In this document: positions 1 through 7,725 of the stretch, piece by piece
Position numbering within the stretch: position 1 is the stretch's first letter
Layout of the letters: every line of letters starts with the position of its first letter
Assembly: GCA_031551525.1 (NCBI GenBank)
Contig: JAVBNN010000017.1
Span: forward strand, 1-46,782
Reading direction: 5' to 3'
Length of the DNA: 46,782 nucleotides
Origin: JAVBNN01 sp031551525
GTDB lineage: Bacteria > Bacillota > Negativicutes > Acidaminococcales > JAISLQ01
Position numbers and translations under genes: made by a program
Notes under the pieces: model-generated
The model's input: the letters and a program-made list of their open reading frames with translations, nothing else
Databases searched by the model: none
Told to the model about the DNA's origin: nothing

Positions 1-228
1 ACCGATGATATTTTGGATGTGACCGGCGATCCAATTGAAATGGGCAAAACCGCCGGCAGTGATGAACGTCAGGGCAAATGCACTTATGTTTCTAGTTATA
101 CCTTGGAAGGCGCCTGTGAACTGGCCGGTCAGCATGTTGAAAAAGCTGTGGAAGCGGCAGCGGTTTTTGGTAATACAGGTGTGCATCTCATTTACCTGAT
201 TAAAAAGTTACTTGCACGGAAAAACTAA
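1..228 (+). CDS. ispA: Farnesyl/geranyl diphosphate synthase, C-terminal end (partial)
   Basis: Only the last 75 residues are present; the reading frame is open from base 1. The peptide begins TDDILDVTGD, which carries the second aspartate-rich motif (DDxxD) of trans-prenyl synthases. It is followed by the LGKTxGSD-like stretch (MGKTAGSDERQGK) that binds the diphosphate. The enzyme condenses IPP with allylic diphosphates to make C15 or longer prenyl chains. dxs follows directly, as in the Bacillus subtilis yqiD-dxs order, so the two fit one isoprenoid cluster. The product chain length cannot be told from this fragment. Family assignment is firm. Confidence 0.93.
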   Translation, partial: TDDILDVTGDPIEMGKTAGSDERQGKCTYVSSYTLEGACELAGQHVEKAVEAAAVFGNTGVHLIYLIKKLLARKN

Positions 229-248
229 TTGTCGATTTTTTTCGACAA
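229..248. promoter_or_regulatory. Inverted repeat with two 0A-box-like half sites
   Basis: A perfect 7-bp inverted repeat, TTGTCGA / TCGACAA, is separated by six T residues and begins right after the ispA stop. Read on the - strand, its right half is TTGTCGAAA, an exact match to the Spo0A box core TGTCGAA. The left half matches six of seven positions. It overlaps the proposed -35 of the dxs promoter. It could also simply be an RNA hairpin at the end of ispA, since the T run lies in the loop and not after the stem. Confidence 0.45.
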
Positions 249-271
249 ACATCTTTTGACTGTAGTATAAT
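242..271 (+). promoter_or_regulatory. Candidate sigma-A promoter for dxs
   Basis: The -35 is TCGACA (242-247, 5/6 to consensus), the spacer is 18 bp and the -10 is a perfect TATAAT (266-271). The predicted transcript start near 278 would leave a leader of about 50 nt before dxs. The -35 lies inside the inverted repeat at 229-248. Confidence 0.5.
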
Positions 272-327
272 AATGCTAACAAGACGTATTAAAATTAGAC
301 TAATATATTATTTGCGGGGAATAAATA

Positions 328-2205
328 ATGAGTTTACTGGAAAAAATCAATTCGCCAGCCGATCTCAAAAAGTTGGACGAGTCTCTCTTGCCGGGTCTAG
401 CTGAAGAAATACGGGAACTTATCATAAATACGGTTGCGGACACGGGAGGACACCTTGCCCCCAATCTGGGCGTGGTGGAATTGTCGATTGCGTTACATAG
501 AGTATTTTCCTGCCCCAGAGATAAAATTATCTGGGATGTGGGGCATCAGTCGTATATACACAAAATACTCACTGAACGCCGGGCAGAATTTTCCAGCCTG
601 CGCCAATATAAAGGATTGTGCGGCTTTCCCTTGCGTTCGGAAAGCGTGTATGACGCCTTTGGCACAGGACATGCCAGCACTTCTATTTCCGCCGCTCTGG
701 GAATGGCGGTGGCTCGCGATCTGAAAAAAGAACATTTCGACATAGTAGCCGTCATTGGCGATGGTTCCTTTACCGGAGGCATGTCTTTTGAAGCGCTCAA
801 CAACGCTGGCGATCTACAGAAAAAAATGCTGGTCGTTCTTAATGATAACGAAATGTCGATCGCCAAAAATGTTGGAGCACTTTCGGAATACCTGTACCGG
901 ATGCGCACTGCGCCGACCTATTCGCGCATCAAACGTGATATAGACTCTGTTTTGAAAAGCATACCCTCCATCGGCGACCAGGTACAAAAAACCGTGGAAC
1001 GTGTAAAAAACAGTGTGAAATTTTTGCTGGTACCGGGCATGCTGTTCGAAGAACTCGGGTTTAGCTATATTGGCCCGGTAGACGGTCATAATATGAAACA
1101 TATGCTGGAAGTATTCGAACTGGCCAGGCAGAGCGACCGACCGACCGTAGTGCACGTTATGACCCGTAAAGGAAAAGGTTATGCTCCGGCGGAAAAGAAG
1201 GCCGCCAGCTTCCACGGTGTGGGGCCGTTTGCCGTTGAAACGGGTGATAAATTAAAAACGGGGAAATACCCCACCTACAGTGAAGTATTTGGCCAAGCTA
1301 TGGTGGAACTGGGCAAGAAAGACGAACGCATCGTGGCCATAACCGCGGCCATGCCTGACGGCACAGGTCTGTCAGCTTTTGCCAAAACTTTCCCTGAAAG
1401 ATTTTTTGATGTAGGCATAGCGGAACAGCATGCAGTGACAATGGCAGCCGGTATGGCCTGTGAAGGCATAAAACCGGTGGTAGGGATATACTCTACCTTT
1501 AGCCAACGGGCGTACGATCAGATACTACATGACGTCTGTCTGCAAAAACTTCCAGTGGTGCTGGCGCTCGACCGTTCCGGCCTAGTGGGCGATGATGGAG
1601 CCACTCATCACGGTGTATTTGGATATTCGTTTCTGCGCAGTATGCCGAATATCACTTTATTTGCACCCAAAGATGAAAATGAGCTCTACCAGATGCTGCA
1701 AACCGCTTTACAGCATAACAGTCCAACGGCGATCTTCTATCCGAGGAGCGAAGGTGTAGGCGTCGAGATATATAAAGACCAGCCGGTCATGGAAATCGGC
1801 AAAGCGGAAGTCCTCTCTTTTGGTGACAGCGTCGCTATATGGGCGGTGGGCGGCATGGTGGAGCAAGCGAAAAAAGTTTGCCGCCAGCTTGAAGAGCGCG
1901 GCGTCAATTCCACATTAGTAAACGCACGCTTTATAAAACCGCTGGATGAAAACCTGCTTTTGGAGCATGCCAACAGCTTCAAACATATAATTACCATGGA
2001 AGAAAATGTCCTGGCGGGTGGATTTGGTTCATCTGTGCTGGAAAAACTTGATCAAAAAGACCTTTTAGGTACAACATCGGTTTTGACACTGGGGCTGCCC
2101 GATGAATTTGTGCCGCATGGCAACCGGGAACTCCTCTTGGCAGACTTGGGGCTCGATGTTGACGGTATGACTGAACGCATAATGACTTTTTGCCAAAAGA
2201 CATGA
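328..2205 (+). CDS. dxs: 1-deoxy-D-xylulose-5-phosphate synthase
   Basis: This enzyme condenses pyruvate and glyceraldehyde 3-phosphate to DXP, the first step of the MEP isoprenoid pathway, and also feeds thiamine and pyridoxal synthesis. The 625-residue length is normal. Visible features are the N-terminal DVGHQSY motif, the thiamine-diphosphate motif starting GDGSFTGG with its downstream NDN, the transketolase-type catalytic glutamate in GIAEQHAVTMAAG, and the DRSGLVGDDGATHHG segment. The C-terminal transketolase domain is complete. The start ATG follows GCGGGG at about 8 bases. The stop overlaps the tlyA start as ATGA, implying translational coupling. Family known; function assigned with high confidence. 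Confidence 0.98.
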   Translation: MSLLEKINSPADLKKLDESLLPGLAEEIRELIINTVADTGGHLAPNLGVVELSIALHRVFSCPRDKIIWDVGHQSYIHKILTERRAEFSSLRQYKGLCGFPLRSESVYDAFGTGHASTSISAALGMAVARDLKKEHFDIVAVIGDGSFTGGMSFEALNNAGDLQKKMLVVLNDNEMSIAKNVGALSEYLYRMRTAPTYSRIKRDIDSVLKSIPSIGDQVQKTVERVKNSVKFLLVPGMLFEELGFSYIGPVDGHNMKHMLEVFELARQSDRPTVVHVMTRKGKGYAPAEKKAASFHGVGPFAVETGDKLKTGKYPTYSEVFGQAMVELGKKDERIVAITAAMPDGTGLSAFAKTFPERFFDVGIAEQHAVTMAAGMACEGIKPVVGIYSTFSQRAYDQILHDVCLQKLPVVLALDRSGLVGDDGATHHGVFGYSFLRSMPNITLFAPKDENELYQMLQTALQHNSPTAIFYPRSEGVGVEIYKDQPVMEIGKAEVLSFGDSVAIWAVGGMVEQAKKVCRQLEERGVNSTLVNARFIKPLDENLLLEHANSFKHIITMEENVLAGGFGSSVLEKLDQKDLLGTTSVLTLGLPDEFVPHGNRELLLADLGLDVDGMTERIMTFCQKT

Positions 2206-3005
2206 AAAAAGAACGAATAGACCTTCTTCTAGTGGAAAAGGGCTTTTTCTCATCAAGGGAGCAAGCCGCGGCAGCTCTTATGGCAGGGCGCATACTGGTT
2301 AACGAGCGAAAAATAGATAAGTCGGGTACTAAGGTGGATACAGAAGCTTTTATCAGGATCACCGGGGAGAACATGCCCTATGTCAGCCGAGGTGGCCTGA
2401 AGCTGGAAAAAGCCCTCTGTGAATTTAATATCTCGCTAAAAGACAAAATCGTAGCGGATATTGGGGCATCGACCGGCGGATTTACTGATTGCGCACTGCA
2501 AAACGGTGCGCAGAAGGTATACGCGGTAGACGTTGGATATGGCCAGTTAGCTTGGAAATTGCGCACAGACAGCCGCGTGATAAACATGGAACGTACTAAT
2601 GCGCGCCATCTGCCGCAAGGCAGTTTCACCGAACAAATAGACGTAATGACGATAGATCTGGCTTTCATATCACTGGAACTGGTTTTTCCGGTACTGGTAG
2701 AGCTTTTGGCTGAAGACGGCCAAATAATAGCTTTAGTCAAGCCGCAGTTTGAAGCCGGGCGTGACAACGTCGGGAAAAAGGGAGTAGTACGCAATCCGGT
2801 GATACATAAAGACGTTCTTGAAAAAATAGTAACTTCAGCGCAAAATAACGGACTCATTCCTTTGGGACTGACCTATTCTCCTATTCGCGGCCCTGAAGGC
2901 AATATTGAATACCTTCTTTACCTCGGACAGGCGAATGCCGTTAATCATCCTTTTGAATACTATATTCCCGCCATCGTAGATGCGGCGCATGAAAAAACAA
3001 AATGA
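2202..3005 (+). CDS. tlyA: TlyA-family rRNA 2'-O-methyltransferase
   Basis: The protein has 267 residues. An S4 RNA-binding domain (about residues 3-65, RIDLLLVEKGFFSSREQA) is followed by an FtsJ/RrmJ Rossmann methyltransferase domain with the SAM motif DIGASTGGFTDCAL and a later DLAFISL stretch. Family members methylate ribose of cytidines in 16S and/or 23S rRNA; the Bacillus counterpart is YqxC. I chose the ATG at 2202 because it overlaps the dxs stop as ATGA; an upstream in-frame TTG at 2190 lies inside dxs and is less likely. It sits in the conserved dxs-tlyA-nadK-argR-recN order. Confidence 0.93.
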   Translation: MKKERIDLLLVEKGFFSSREQAAAALMAGRILVNERKIDKSGTKVDTEAFIRITGENMPYVSRGGLKLEKALCEFNISLKDKIVADIGASTGGFTDCALQNGAQKVYAVDVGYGQLAWKLRTDSRVINMERTNARHLPQGSFTEQIDVMTIDLAFISLELVFPVLVELLAEDGQIIALVKPQFEAGRDNVGKKGVVRNPVIHKDVLEKIVTSAQNNGLIPLGLTYSPIRGPEGNIEYLLYLGQANAVNHPFEYYIPAIVDAAHEKTK

Positions 3006-3016
3006 GAGGTTTGGCT

Positions 3017-3886
3017 ATGGGATTTACCTTTGGCGTTTTTCCCAACATGGAAAAAGAAAAAGTCAGGGAAGTGCTTGACGACCTGTTGTTCTTTTGCCGG
3101 GAACGAGATATCAAGGTGATGCTTCCTGCGACTCTGGCTTTTTCGCATGAAGATTGCCCACGCTTTGATATAGATACCCCGGAGAGCATGAAAGAAATCA
3201 GCGTCGGCATTTCATTAGGCGGTGACGGAACGTTTTTGCGTATGGCAAAATACACCTCTGCATTAGGCATTCCCGTATGCGGAATAAATGTCGGCCGCAA
3301 GGGCTTTCTCACAGAAATTGAAATTCCCCAAATGCAAAAAGAGTTGCTAAAAATATATAATATGCAGTATGATATTGAAGAGCGTTGCATGTTACATTCT
3401 ACTGTTATGCGTAATGGCTGCCTGGCGTCCGAAGCGCAAGCACTAAACGACGTAGTTTTAAGCAAAGGAAACCAGGCGCGGCTTGTAAGGCTATCGGTCA
3501 GTATTGATAACGGCAGGCGGGATTCATATTATTCGGCGGATGGGCTGGTGTTTTCGACAGCGACCGGTTCCACGGCATATTCATTGTCCGCGGGCGGCCC
3601 TATCGTACACCCCTCATTGTCTGTTACAGTGATTACTCCTGTTTGTCCTCATGCATTACATACCAGGCCGCTGGTTGTGCCCGGGCGTGATGAAATAACC
3701 ATCCAGGTACAGCCTCCTTACAGCGAAATACAATTAGCTGCGGACGGCGTTATTGTGGCGCATATCCTGCCTGGCGATGTTGTCAGAGTGACGCATAGCG
3801 AGCTTAAATGCAGGTTCATCAAACTTGCCGACAGTTCCTATTACGACACATGGCAGCAACGGCTGCAAAAAGGTGAGGAAATTTAA
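3017..3886 (+). CDS. nadK: NAD kinase
   Basis: Phosphorylates NAD to NADP using ATP or polyphosphate. The 289-residue product shows the family signature GGDGT (SLGGDGTFLRMAK), the ALNDVVLSKG motif, and the glycine-rich FSTATGSTAYSLSAGGP segment with the conserved GSTAYSLSAGGP core. Two starts are possible. An ATG at 3002 overlaps the tlyA stop but lacks a ribosome site. The ATG at 3017 has GAGAGG 7 bases upstream, so I prefer 3017. NAD kinase between tlyA and argR is typical of clostridial relatives rather than Bacillus. Confidence 0.95.
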   Translation: MGFTFGVFPNMEKEKVREVLDDLLFFCRERDIKVMLPATLAFSHEDCPRFDIDTPESMKEISVGISLGGDGTFLRMAKYTSALGIPVCGINVGRKGFLTEIEIPQMQKELLKIYNMQYDIEERCMLHSTVMRNGCLASEAQALNDVVLSKGNQARLVRLSVSIDNGRRDSYYSADGLVFSTATGSTAYSLSAGGPIVHPSLSVTVITPVCPHALHTRPLVVPGRDEITIQVQPPYSEIQLAADGVIVAHILPGDVVRVTHSELKCRFIKLADSSYYDTWQQRLQKGEEI

Positions 3887-3972
3887 ATATCTGGTAAATA
3901 AATTGGAGATGATGCCCGCCCCAAAAACGAAAATCGGGGAATACCCATGTCTATATTGAAAGGAGAAAACAA

Positions 3973-4422
3973 ATGAAAGGTTTAAGACACGCGAAGATCA
4001 AAGAAATAGTTGATCAACAGATCATGGAAACGCAGGAAGAGCTTGCTGCCGCTCTTAGAAAACACGGCATTGAGGTAACGCAGGCTACGGTTTCGCGCGA
4101 CATAAAAGAGCTCATGTTGATCAAGGTGCCTACCGGCGACGGTAAATACCGCTACGCGTTTCCCGCGGAACAGGGGATCATGCTTTCACAGGCCCGTATG
4201 GAAAGAACATTCCAGGATTCGGTCATAAGCATACAATCCGCACAAAACCTTATCGTTATACGTACACTGCCCGGCACCGCACAAGCGGTCGCTTATACCA
4301 TAGACTATGTTCGTTGGCCGGAAATACTCGGCACAGTAGCCGGTGACGACACTATATTCGTTGCGGTGGCTACAGAAGAAGACATTCAGATAGCCATAAA
4401 CAGATTCCGCAACCTGCTTTGA
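3973..4422 (+). CDS. argR: Arginine repressor ArgR/AhrC
   Basis: This arginine-sensing hexameric regulator represses arginine biosynthesis and activates catabolism in Bacillota. All 149 residues are present. The N-terminal winged helix contains QATVSRDIKELMLIKV, the usual DNA-recognition segment. The C-terminal oligomerisation domain has the arginine-binding GTVAGDDTIFVA motif with the two key aspartates. The start has a strong AAAGGAG 8 bases upstream. An 86-nt gap separates it from nadK, and recN follows. No arginine biosynthetic operon is in the window; the only possible pathway gene is the acetyltransferase at 18576. Confidence 0.97.
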   Translation: MKGLRHAKIKEIVDQQIMETQEELAAALRKHGIEVTQATVSRDIKELMLIKVPTGDGKYRYAFPAEQGIMLSQARMERTFQDSVISIQSAQNLIVIRTLPGTAQAVAYTIDYVRWPEILGTVAGDDTIFVAVATEEDIQIAINRFRNLL

Positions 4423-4458
4423 TCTTTGCCTGTTTTTCAATCCCGAGGAGGAAACTAG

Positions 4459-6177
4459 ATGCTGACAGCCCTGGCCGTACATAATTTGGCCCTCATAGAC
4501 AAGATAATCGTGGATTTTACCCCTGGCTTCAATATCCTTACCGGAGAAACGGGAGCCGGCAAGTCAATACTGATAGATGCCTTCAATATTGCTCTTGGGG
4601 GCAAAGTGTCCACAGACAATATAAGAGAGGGCGCCGATTATTTAATGGCGCAAGCTGTGTTTGACCTCGAAAAACTGCCGTTGGTACGGCAACTGCTCGA
4701 TGAAAACGGAATAGACTATCCCGAAAACGAATTGATCCTGTCCAAACGTGTGGTCATGGCCGGAAAAAGTATTAGTACGGCCAATGGAGTGCGAATCCCA
4801 AGCAGTCTTTTAAAAGCGCTAGGCGAGAGACTGGTAGATATCCACGGACAACACGAAAACCAGCAGCTTTTGCGGCCGGACGCCTGCCTTAAACTGGTGG
4901 ACCTCTACGGCGGCAGAGAGAGCGAAGAAGCGCTGAACGATTATCGAAAAAAATACGCGCTTTGGAAGAGCAATACTTTACAGCTGAAAAAAAACAAGGA
5001 AAGCACCATAGAAAGAGAGCGTACTCTGGATATACTTTCCTGGGAAATAGACGAAATAGAAAAAGCTGCCCTTGGCAAAGAGGAAGACAGGCTGTTGGAA
5101 GAAGAGAGCCGGCGGCTGGAGAACCGTGAGAAAATAACCGCCGCGCTCTCTCTTTCCTACAATATGTTGGAAGGAGAGAACAACAGCCCACATGGGGGCG
5201 TTCTCGTCCTTGTGGCAAAAATATTGCGCGAGCTTGAGACCGCCGGCCGTTATGACGTTGAGGTGGATAAGCTGGCAAATACATTACGGGAAACAGAATA
5301 TGTACTGTCAGACATAAAAACCGAACTGGCTTCACGCATCGAAAACGAGGCTACTGATCCGGGACGGCTGGAATTTATCCAGCAAAGACTGGATACTATT
5401 TATAAACTCAAGAAAAAATATGGTACAACCATGGAAGAAATACTGGCTTACTGTACCACGGCAAAAAACCAAAAAGAAAAACTTTTGCATGTTGAAGAAA
5501 ACACAAAAAAATTAGAGCAGGAAACCGAATTACTGCTGGAGGGAACACGTAAAGCGGCAGGCATTTTGAGTTCCCTGCGCAAGAAAAACGCAGGGAAATT
5601 TGCCCAAGAAGTAGAAAAACATATCCATGATCTGGCTATGGAGCAGGCAAAATTCATCATAATGCTGGATCATAAAGAAGATTTAGCCGAAAGCGGCCAG
5701 GATATTGCTGAATTTTCTTTTTCCGCCAACCCAGGGCAAAGCCTCAAGCCACTTAATAAAGTAGCCTCAGGCGGAGAACTTTCGAGGGTAGCTTTGGCTT
5801 TGAAGACAGTGCTTTTAGATAAAGCGCAGCTCCCAACCATGGTGTTTGATGAAATCGATACCGGTGTAGGCGGGGCGACTGCCCAACGGATGGCAGAGAA
5901 AATCGCCATCATTGCCTCGGTTCGCCAAGTTCTTTGCATAACCCATCTGCCGCAGATTGCTTGTATGGCTGATAATCACATTTATATAGATAAAAAACAG
6001 GGAACAGGCAATACTACACATATTGAACTGGTACACCTTTCGGCTACGGCACGTACACAAGAAATTACCCGTATGGTGGCCGGTGATAACCGCACAGATC
6101 TGGCTATAAAAAACGCAGGGCAAATGCTAAAATTAGCCGAAGAAAAAAAGCGGGCCTTACTTAAAAAAGCAGATTAA
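4459..6177 (+). CDS. recN: DNA repair protein RecN
   Basis: An SMC-like ATPase acting in double-strand break repair by bridging DNA ends. The 572-residue protein has the N-terminal Walker A ILTGETGAGKSILIDAF, a long central coiled coil (about residues 150-380, rich in E, K and L), the ABC signature ASGGELSRVALALK and Walker B TMVFDEIDTGVGG, then the H-loop segment CITHLPQIA. Start ATG 4459 has CGAGGAGG upstream. In Bacillus and most sporulating relatives spoIVB comes next; here 125 non-coding bases follow and then spo0A. Confidence 0.97.
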   Translation: MLTALAVHNLALIDKIIVDFTPGFNILTGETGAGKSILIDAFNIALGGKVSTDNIREGADYLMAQAVFDLEKLPLVRQLLDENGIDYPENELILSKRVVMAGKSISTANGVRIPSSLLKALGERLVDIHGQHENQQLLRPDACLKLVDLYGGRESEEALNDYRKKYALWKSNTLQLKKNKESTIERERTLDILSWEIDEIEKAALGKEEDRLLEEESRRLENREKITAALSLSYNMLEGENNSPHGGVLVLVAKILRELETAGRYDVEVDKLANTLRETEYVLSDIKTELASRIENEATDPGRLEFIQQRLDTIYKLKKKYGTTMEEILAYCTTAKNQKEKLLHVEENTKKLEQETELLLEGTRKAAGILSSLRKKNAGKFAQEVEKHIHDLAMEQAKFIIMLDHKEDLAESGQDIAEFSFSANPGQSLKPLNKVASGGELSRVALALKTVLLDKAQLPTMVFDEIDTGVGGATAQRMAEKIAIIASVRQVLCITHLPQIACMADNHIYIDKKQGTGNTTHIELVHLSATARTQEITRMVAGDNRTDLAIKNAGQMLKLAEEKKRALLKKAD

Positions 6178-6190
6178 TTATATAATATAT

Positions 6191-6218
6191 AGAGGATTTT
6201 TAGATAACCATAACGAAT
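6191..6218 (+). promoter_or_regulatory. Sigma-H-type promoter upstream of spo0A
   Basis: AGAGGATTT (6191-6199), a 12-bp spacer and AACGAAT (6212-6218) match every fixed position of the Bacillus sigma-H consensus RNAGGAWWW-N11/12-RNNGAAT. B. subtilis spo0A is likewise switched on from a sigma-H promoter during sporulation. The spo0A start is 84 bases downstream. A 5/7 match to a 0A box (TGTCGTT, 6241-6247) lies between them but is too weak to claim. Confidence 0.7.
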
Positions 6219-6302
6219 AAATAATAGATGTGGAGTTTTTTGTCGTTTTTTACCTTTATATATACTAACGCTGCTTTTACTTAGTTAAGGAGACTGAGCA
6301 CC

Positions 6303-7106
6303 ATGCCGATAAAAAATAGCATACGAATAGCTGTAGCTGATGACAACAAAAATTTTACTGCTTTATTGCAGGACTTTTTTTCACAACAGGAAGACTTCGA
6401 AGTAGTGGGCGCAGCCTACGATGGTAAAGAAATACTTGATATCATCCGTGAAAAAAGCCCGGATGTAGTCGTGTTAGACTTGGTCATGCCGCAGATAGAC
6501 GGGTTGGGAGTGCTGGAAGTGCTGGCGTCAGAAGAATTTCCCCGCCAGCCCAAGTCCATTATTCTAACAGCGCTTGGACAGGAAATGCTTGCTCAACAGG
6601 CCATAACGCTGGGAGCATCATATTACCTGATAAAACCGTTCAACTTTGGCATTCTTGCTACCCGCATACGGCAACTTGTCCAATCTACTGCCACCGGCGC
6701 GGTTGCCGAGCCTATTTTCCCACATCAGACAAAAGCTTCTTCCGCCGATCTGGCTACAGGCATTTCCCAGCCGATAGAGCATCTTATTACCCAGGTCATA
6801 AAAAATCTGGGGGTACCGGCGCATTTAAAGGGGTATCAATATCTGCGCGAAGGTATTATGAGTGTATTGAACGACCGGGAAATGATCGGTGCTGTTACTA
6901 AAATACTCTATCCTACGATAGCAGAACGTTATGACACGGAAGCTTCCCGCGTAGAAAGGGCCATACGCCACGCCATAGATGTGGCTTGGAAGCGTGGCAA
7001 TGGCGACACCATACAAAACGTATTCGGGTACATGCCTTCAGCATCCCACAAACCGACAAATTCCGAATTTATTGCAGTAGTAGCCGATTACTTGCGTATG
7101 AAATGA
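6303..7106 (+). CDS. spo0A: Sporulation master regulator Spo0A
   Basis: The phosphorelay response regulator that governs entry into sporulation. All 267 residues are present. The receiver domain (about 1-125) has the acidic ADD pocket, phospho-acceptor D59 in VLDLVMPQIDG, and the conserved lysine in YLIKPF. The C-terminal Spo0A DNA-binding domain (about 155-267) includes EASRVERAIRHAIDVAWKRG, the 0A-box recognition region, so it looks functional. Start ATG has AAGGAGACTGAGC upstream. A sigma-H-type promoter precedes it and a strong terminator follows. It directly follows recN with no spoIVB between. The presence of intact Spo0A suggests a sporulating or formerly sporulating lineage. Confidence 0.98.
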   Translation: MPIKNSIRIAVADDNKNFTALLQDFFSQQEDFEVVGAAYDGKEILDIIREKSPDVVVLDLVMPQIDGLGVLEVLASEEFPRQPKSIILTALGQEMLAQQAITLGASYYLIKPFNFGILATRIRQLVQSTATGAVAEPIFPHQTKASSADLATGISQPIEHLITQVIKNLGVPAHLKGYQYLREGIMSVLNDREMIGAVTKILYPTIAERYDTEASRVERAIRHAIDVAWKRGNGDTIQNVFGYMPSASHKPTNSEFIAVVADYLRMK

Positions 7107-7125
7107 TGACTTGACGATAGTGCTG

Positions 7126-7154
7126 ATAGGCCGACTATGGTCGGCCTATTTCTA
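7126..7154 (+). terminator. Rho-independent terminator of spo0A
   Basis: A perfect 10-bp stem, ATAGGCCGAC / GTCGGCCTAT, with loop TATG is followed by TTCTATT. It lies just after the spo0A stop and before the Nudix gene. Confidence 0.8.
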
Positions 7155-7173
7155 TTAAAAAAAGGTGTGTTCT

Positions 7174-7725
7174 ATGAATATGAAAAATGACGCTGATATG
7201 AGAGAACATTTTATCGAACGGAACGAAGTATTTAATGGACGAGTACTGAAAATATCCGTGGATAAAGTCACTCTGCCAAACGGTCGGCCAGCTACCAGAG
7301 AACTGGTAAGGCATCCCGGCGCGGCGGTCATCTTGCCTGTGACCCAAGAAGGCTTGGTAGTATTTGTACGGCAATACCGTTACGCAGTAGATGAAGTTTT
7401 GTACGAATTACCGGCCGGCAAATTAGATAAAGGAGAAAGCCCGGAAAATTGCGCCCGGCGTGAACTTACTGAAGAAACCGGTTATGCAGCCCAAAATATG
7501 GAAAAGCTTTTAAGCATATTTACCGTACCGGGTTTTTGTGACGAAGTTATACACATATATAAGGCGACCGGCCTTCACTTAAAAAAACAGTCCCTTGACG
7601 AAGATGAATTTTTAAAAGTCTGTCTTTTGGATCCCGCTGAAGTAAAACGCATGCTTAAAGCAGGAATTATCTGTGACGCCAAGACTTTATGTGCGCTCTT
7701 TGTGTCAGGTATTACCAATGAATAA
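7174..7725 (+). CDS. nudF: Nudix hydrolase, ADP-ribose pyrophosphatase type
   Basis: Hydrolyses ADP-ribose and related nucleoside diphosphate sugars to AMP and sugar phosphate. The 183-residue protein has a complete Nudix box, GKLDKGESPENCARRELTEE then TGY, matching GX5EX7REUXEEXGU. The preceding VFVRQYRYAV and LPAGKLD are typical of the ADPRase subfamily (NudF/YqkG). I chose ATG 7174, which has AAAGGTG 6 bases upstream; an in-frame GTG at 7165 overlaps that site. It overlaps the next gene by 8 bases, so the two are probably co-translated. The exact substrate is inferred from subfamily resemblance. Confidence 0.88.
   Translation: MNMKNDADMREHFIERNEVFNGRVLKISVDKVTLPNGRPATRELVRHPGAAVILPVTQEGLVVFVRQYRYAVDEVLYELPAGKLDKGESPENCARRELTEETGYAAQNMEKLLSIFTVPGFCDEVIHIYKATGLHLKKQSLDEDEFLKVCLLDPAEVKRMLKAGIICDAKTLCALFVSGITNE

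Noticed and set aside
6238..6251. 0A box next to the spo0A promoter
   Set aside because: TGTCGTT matches only five of seven core positions, inside a T-rich tract, so chance is likely.
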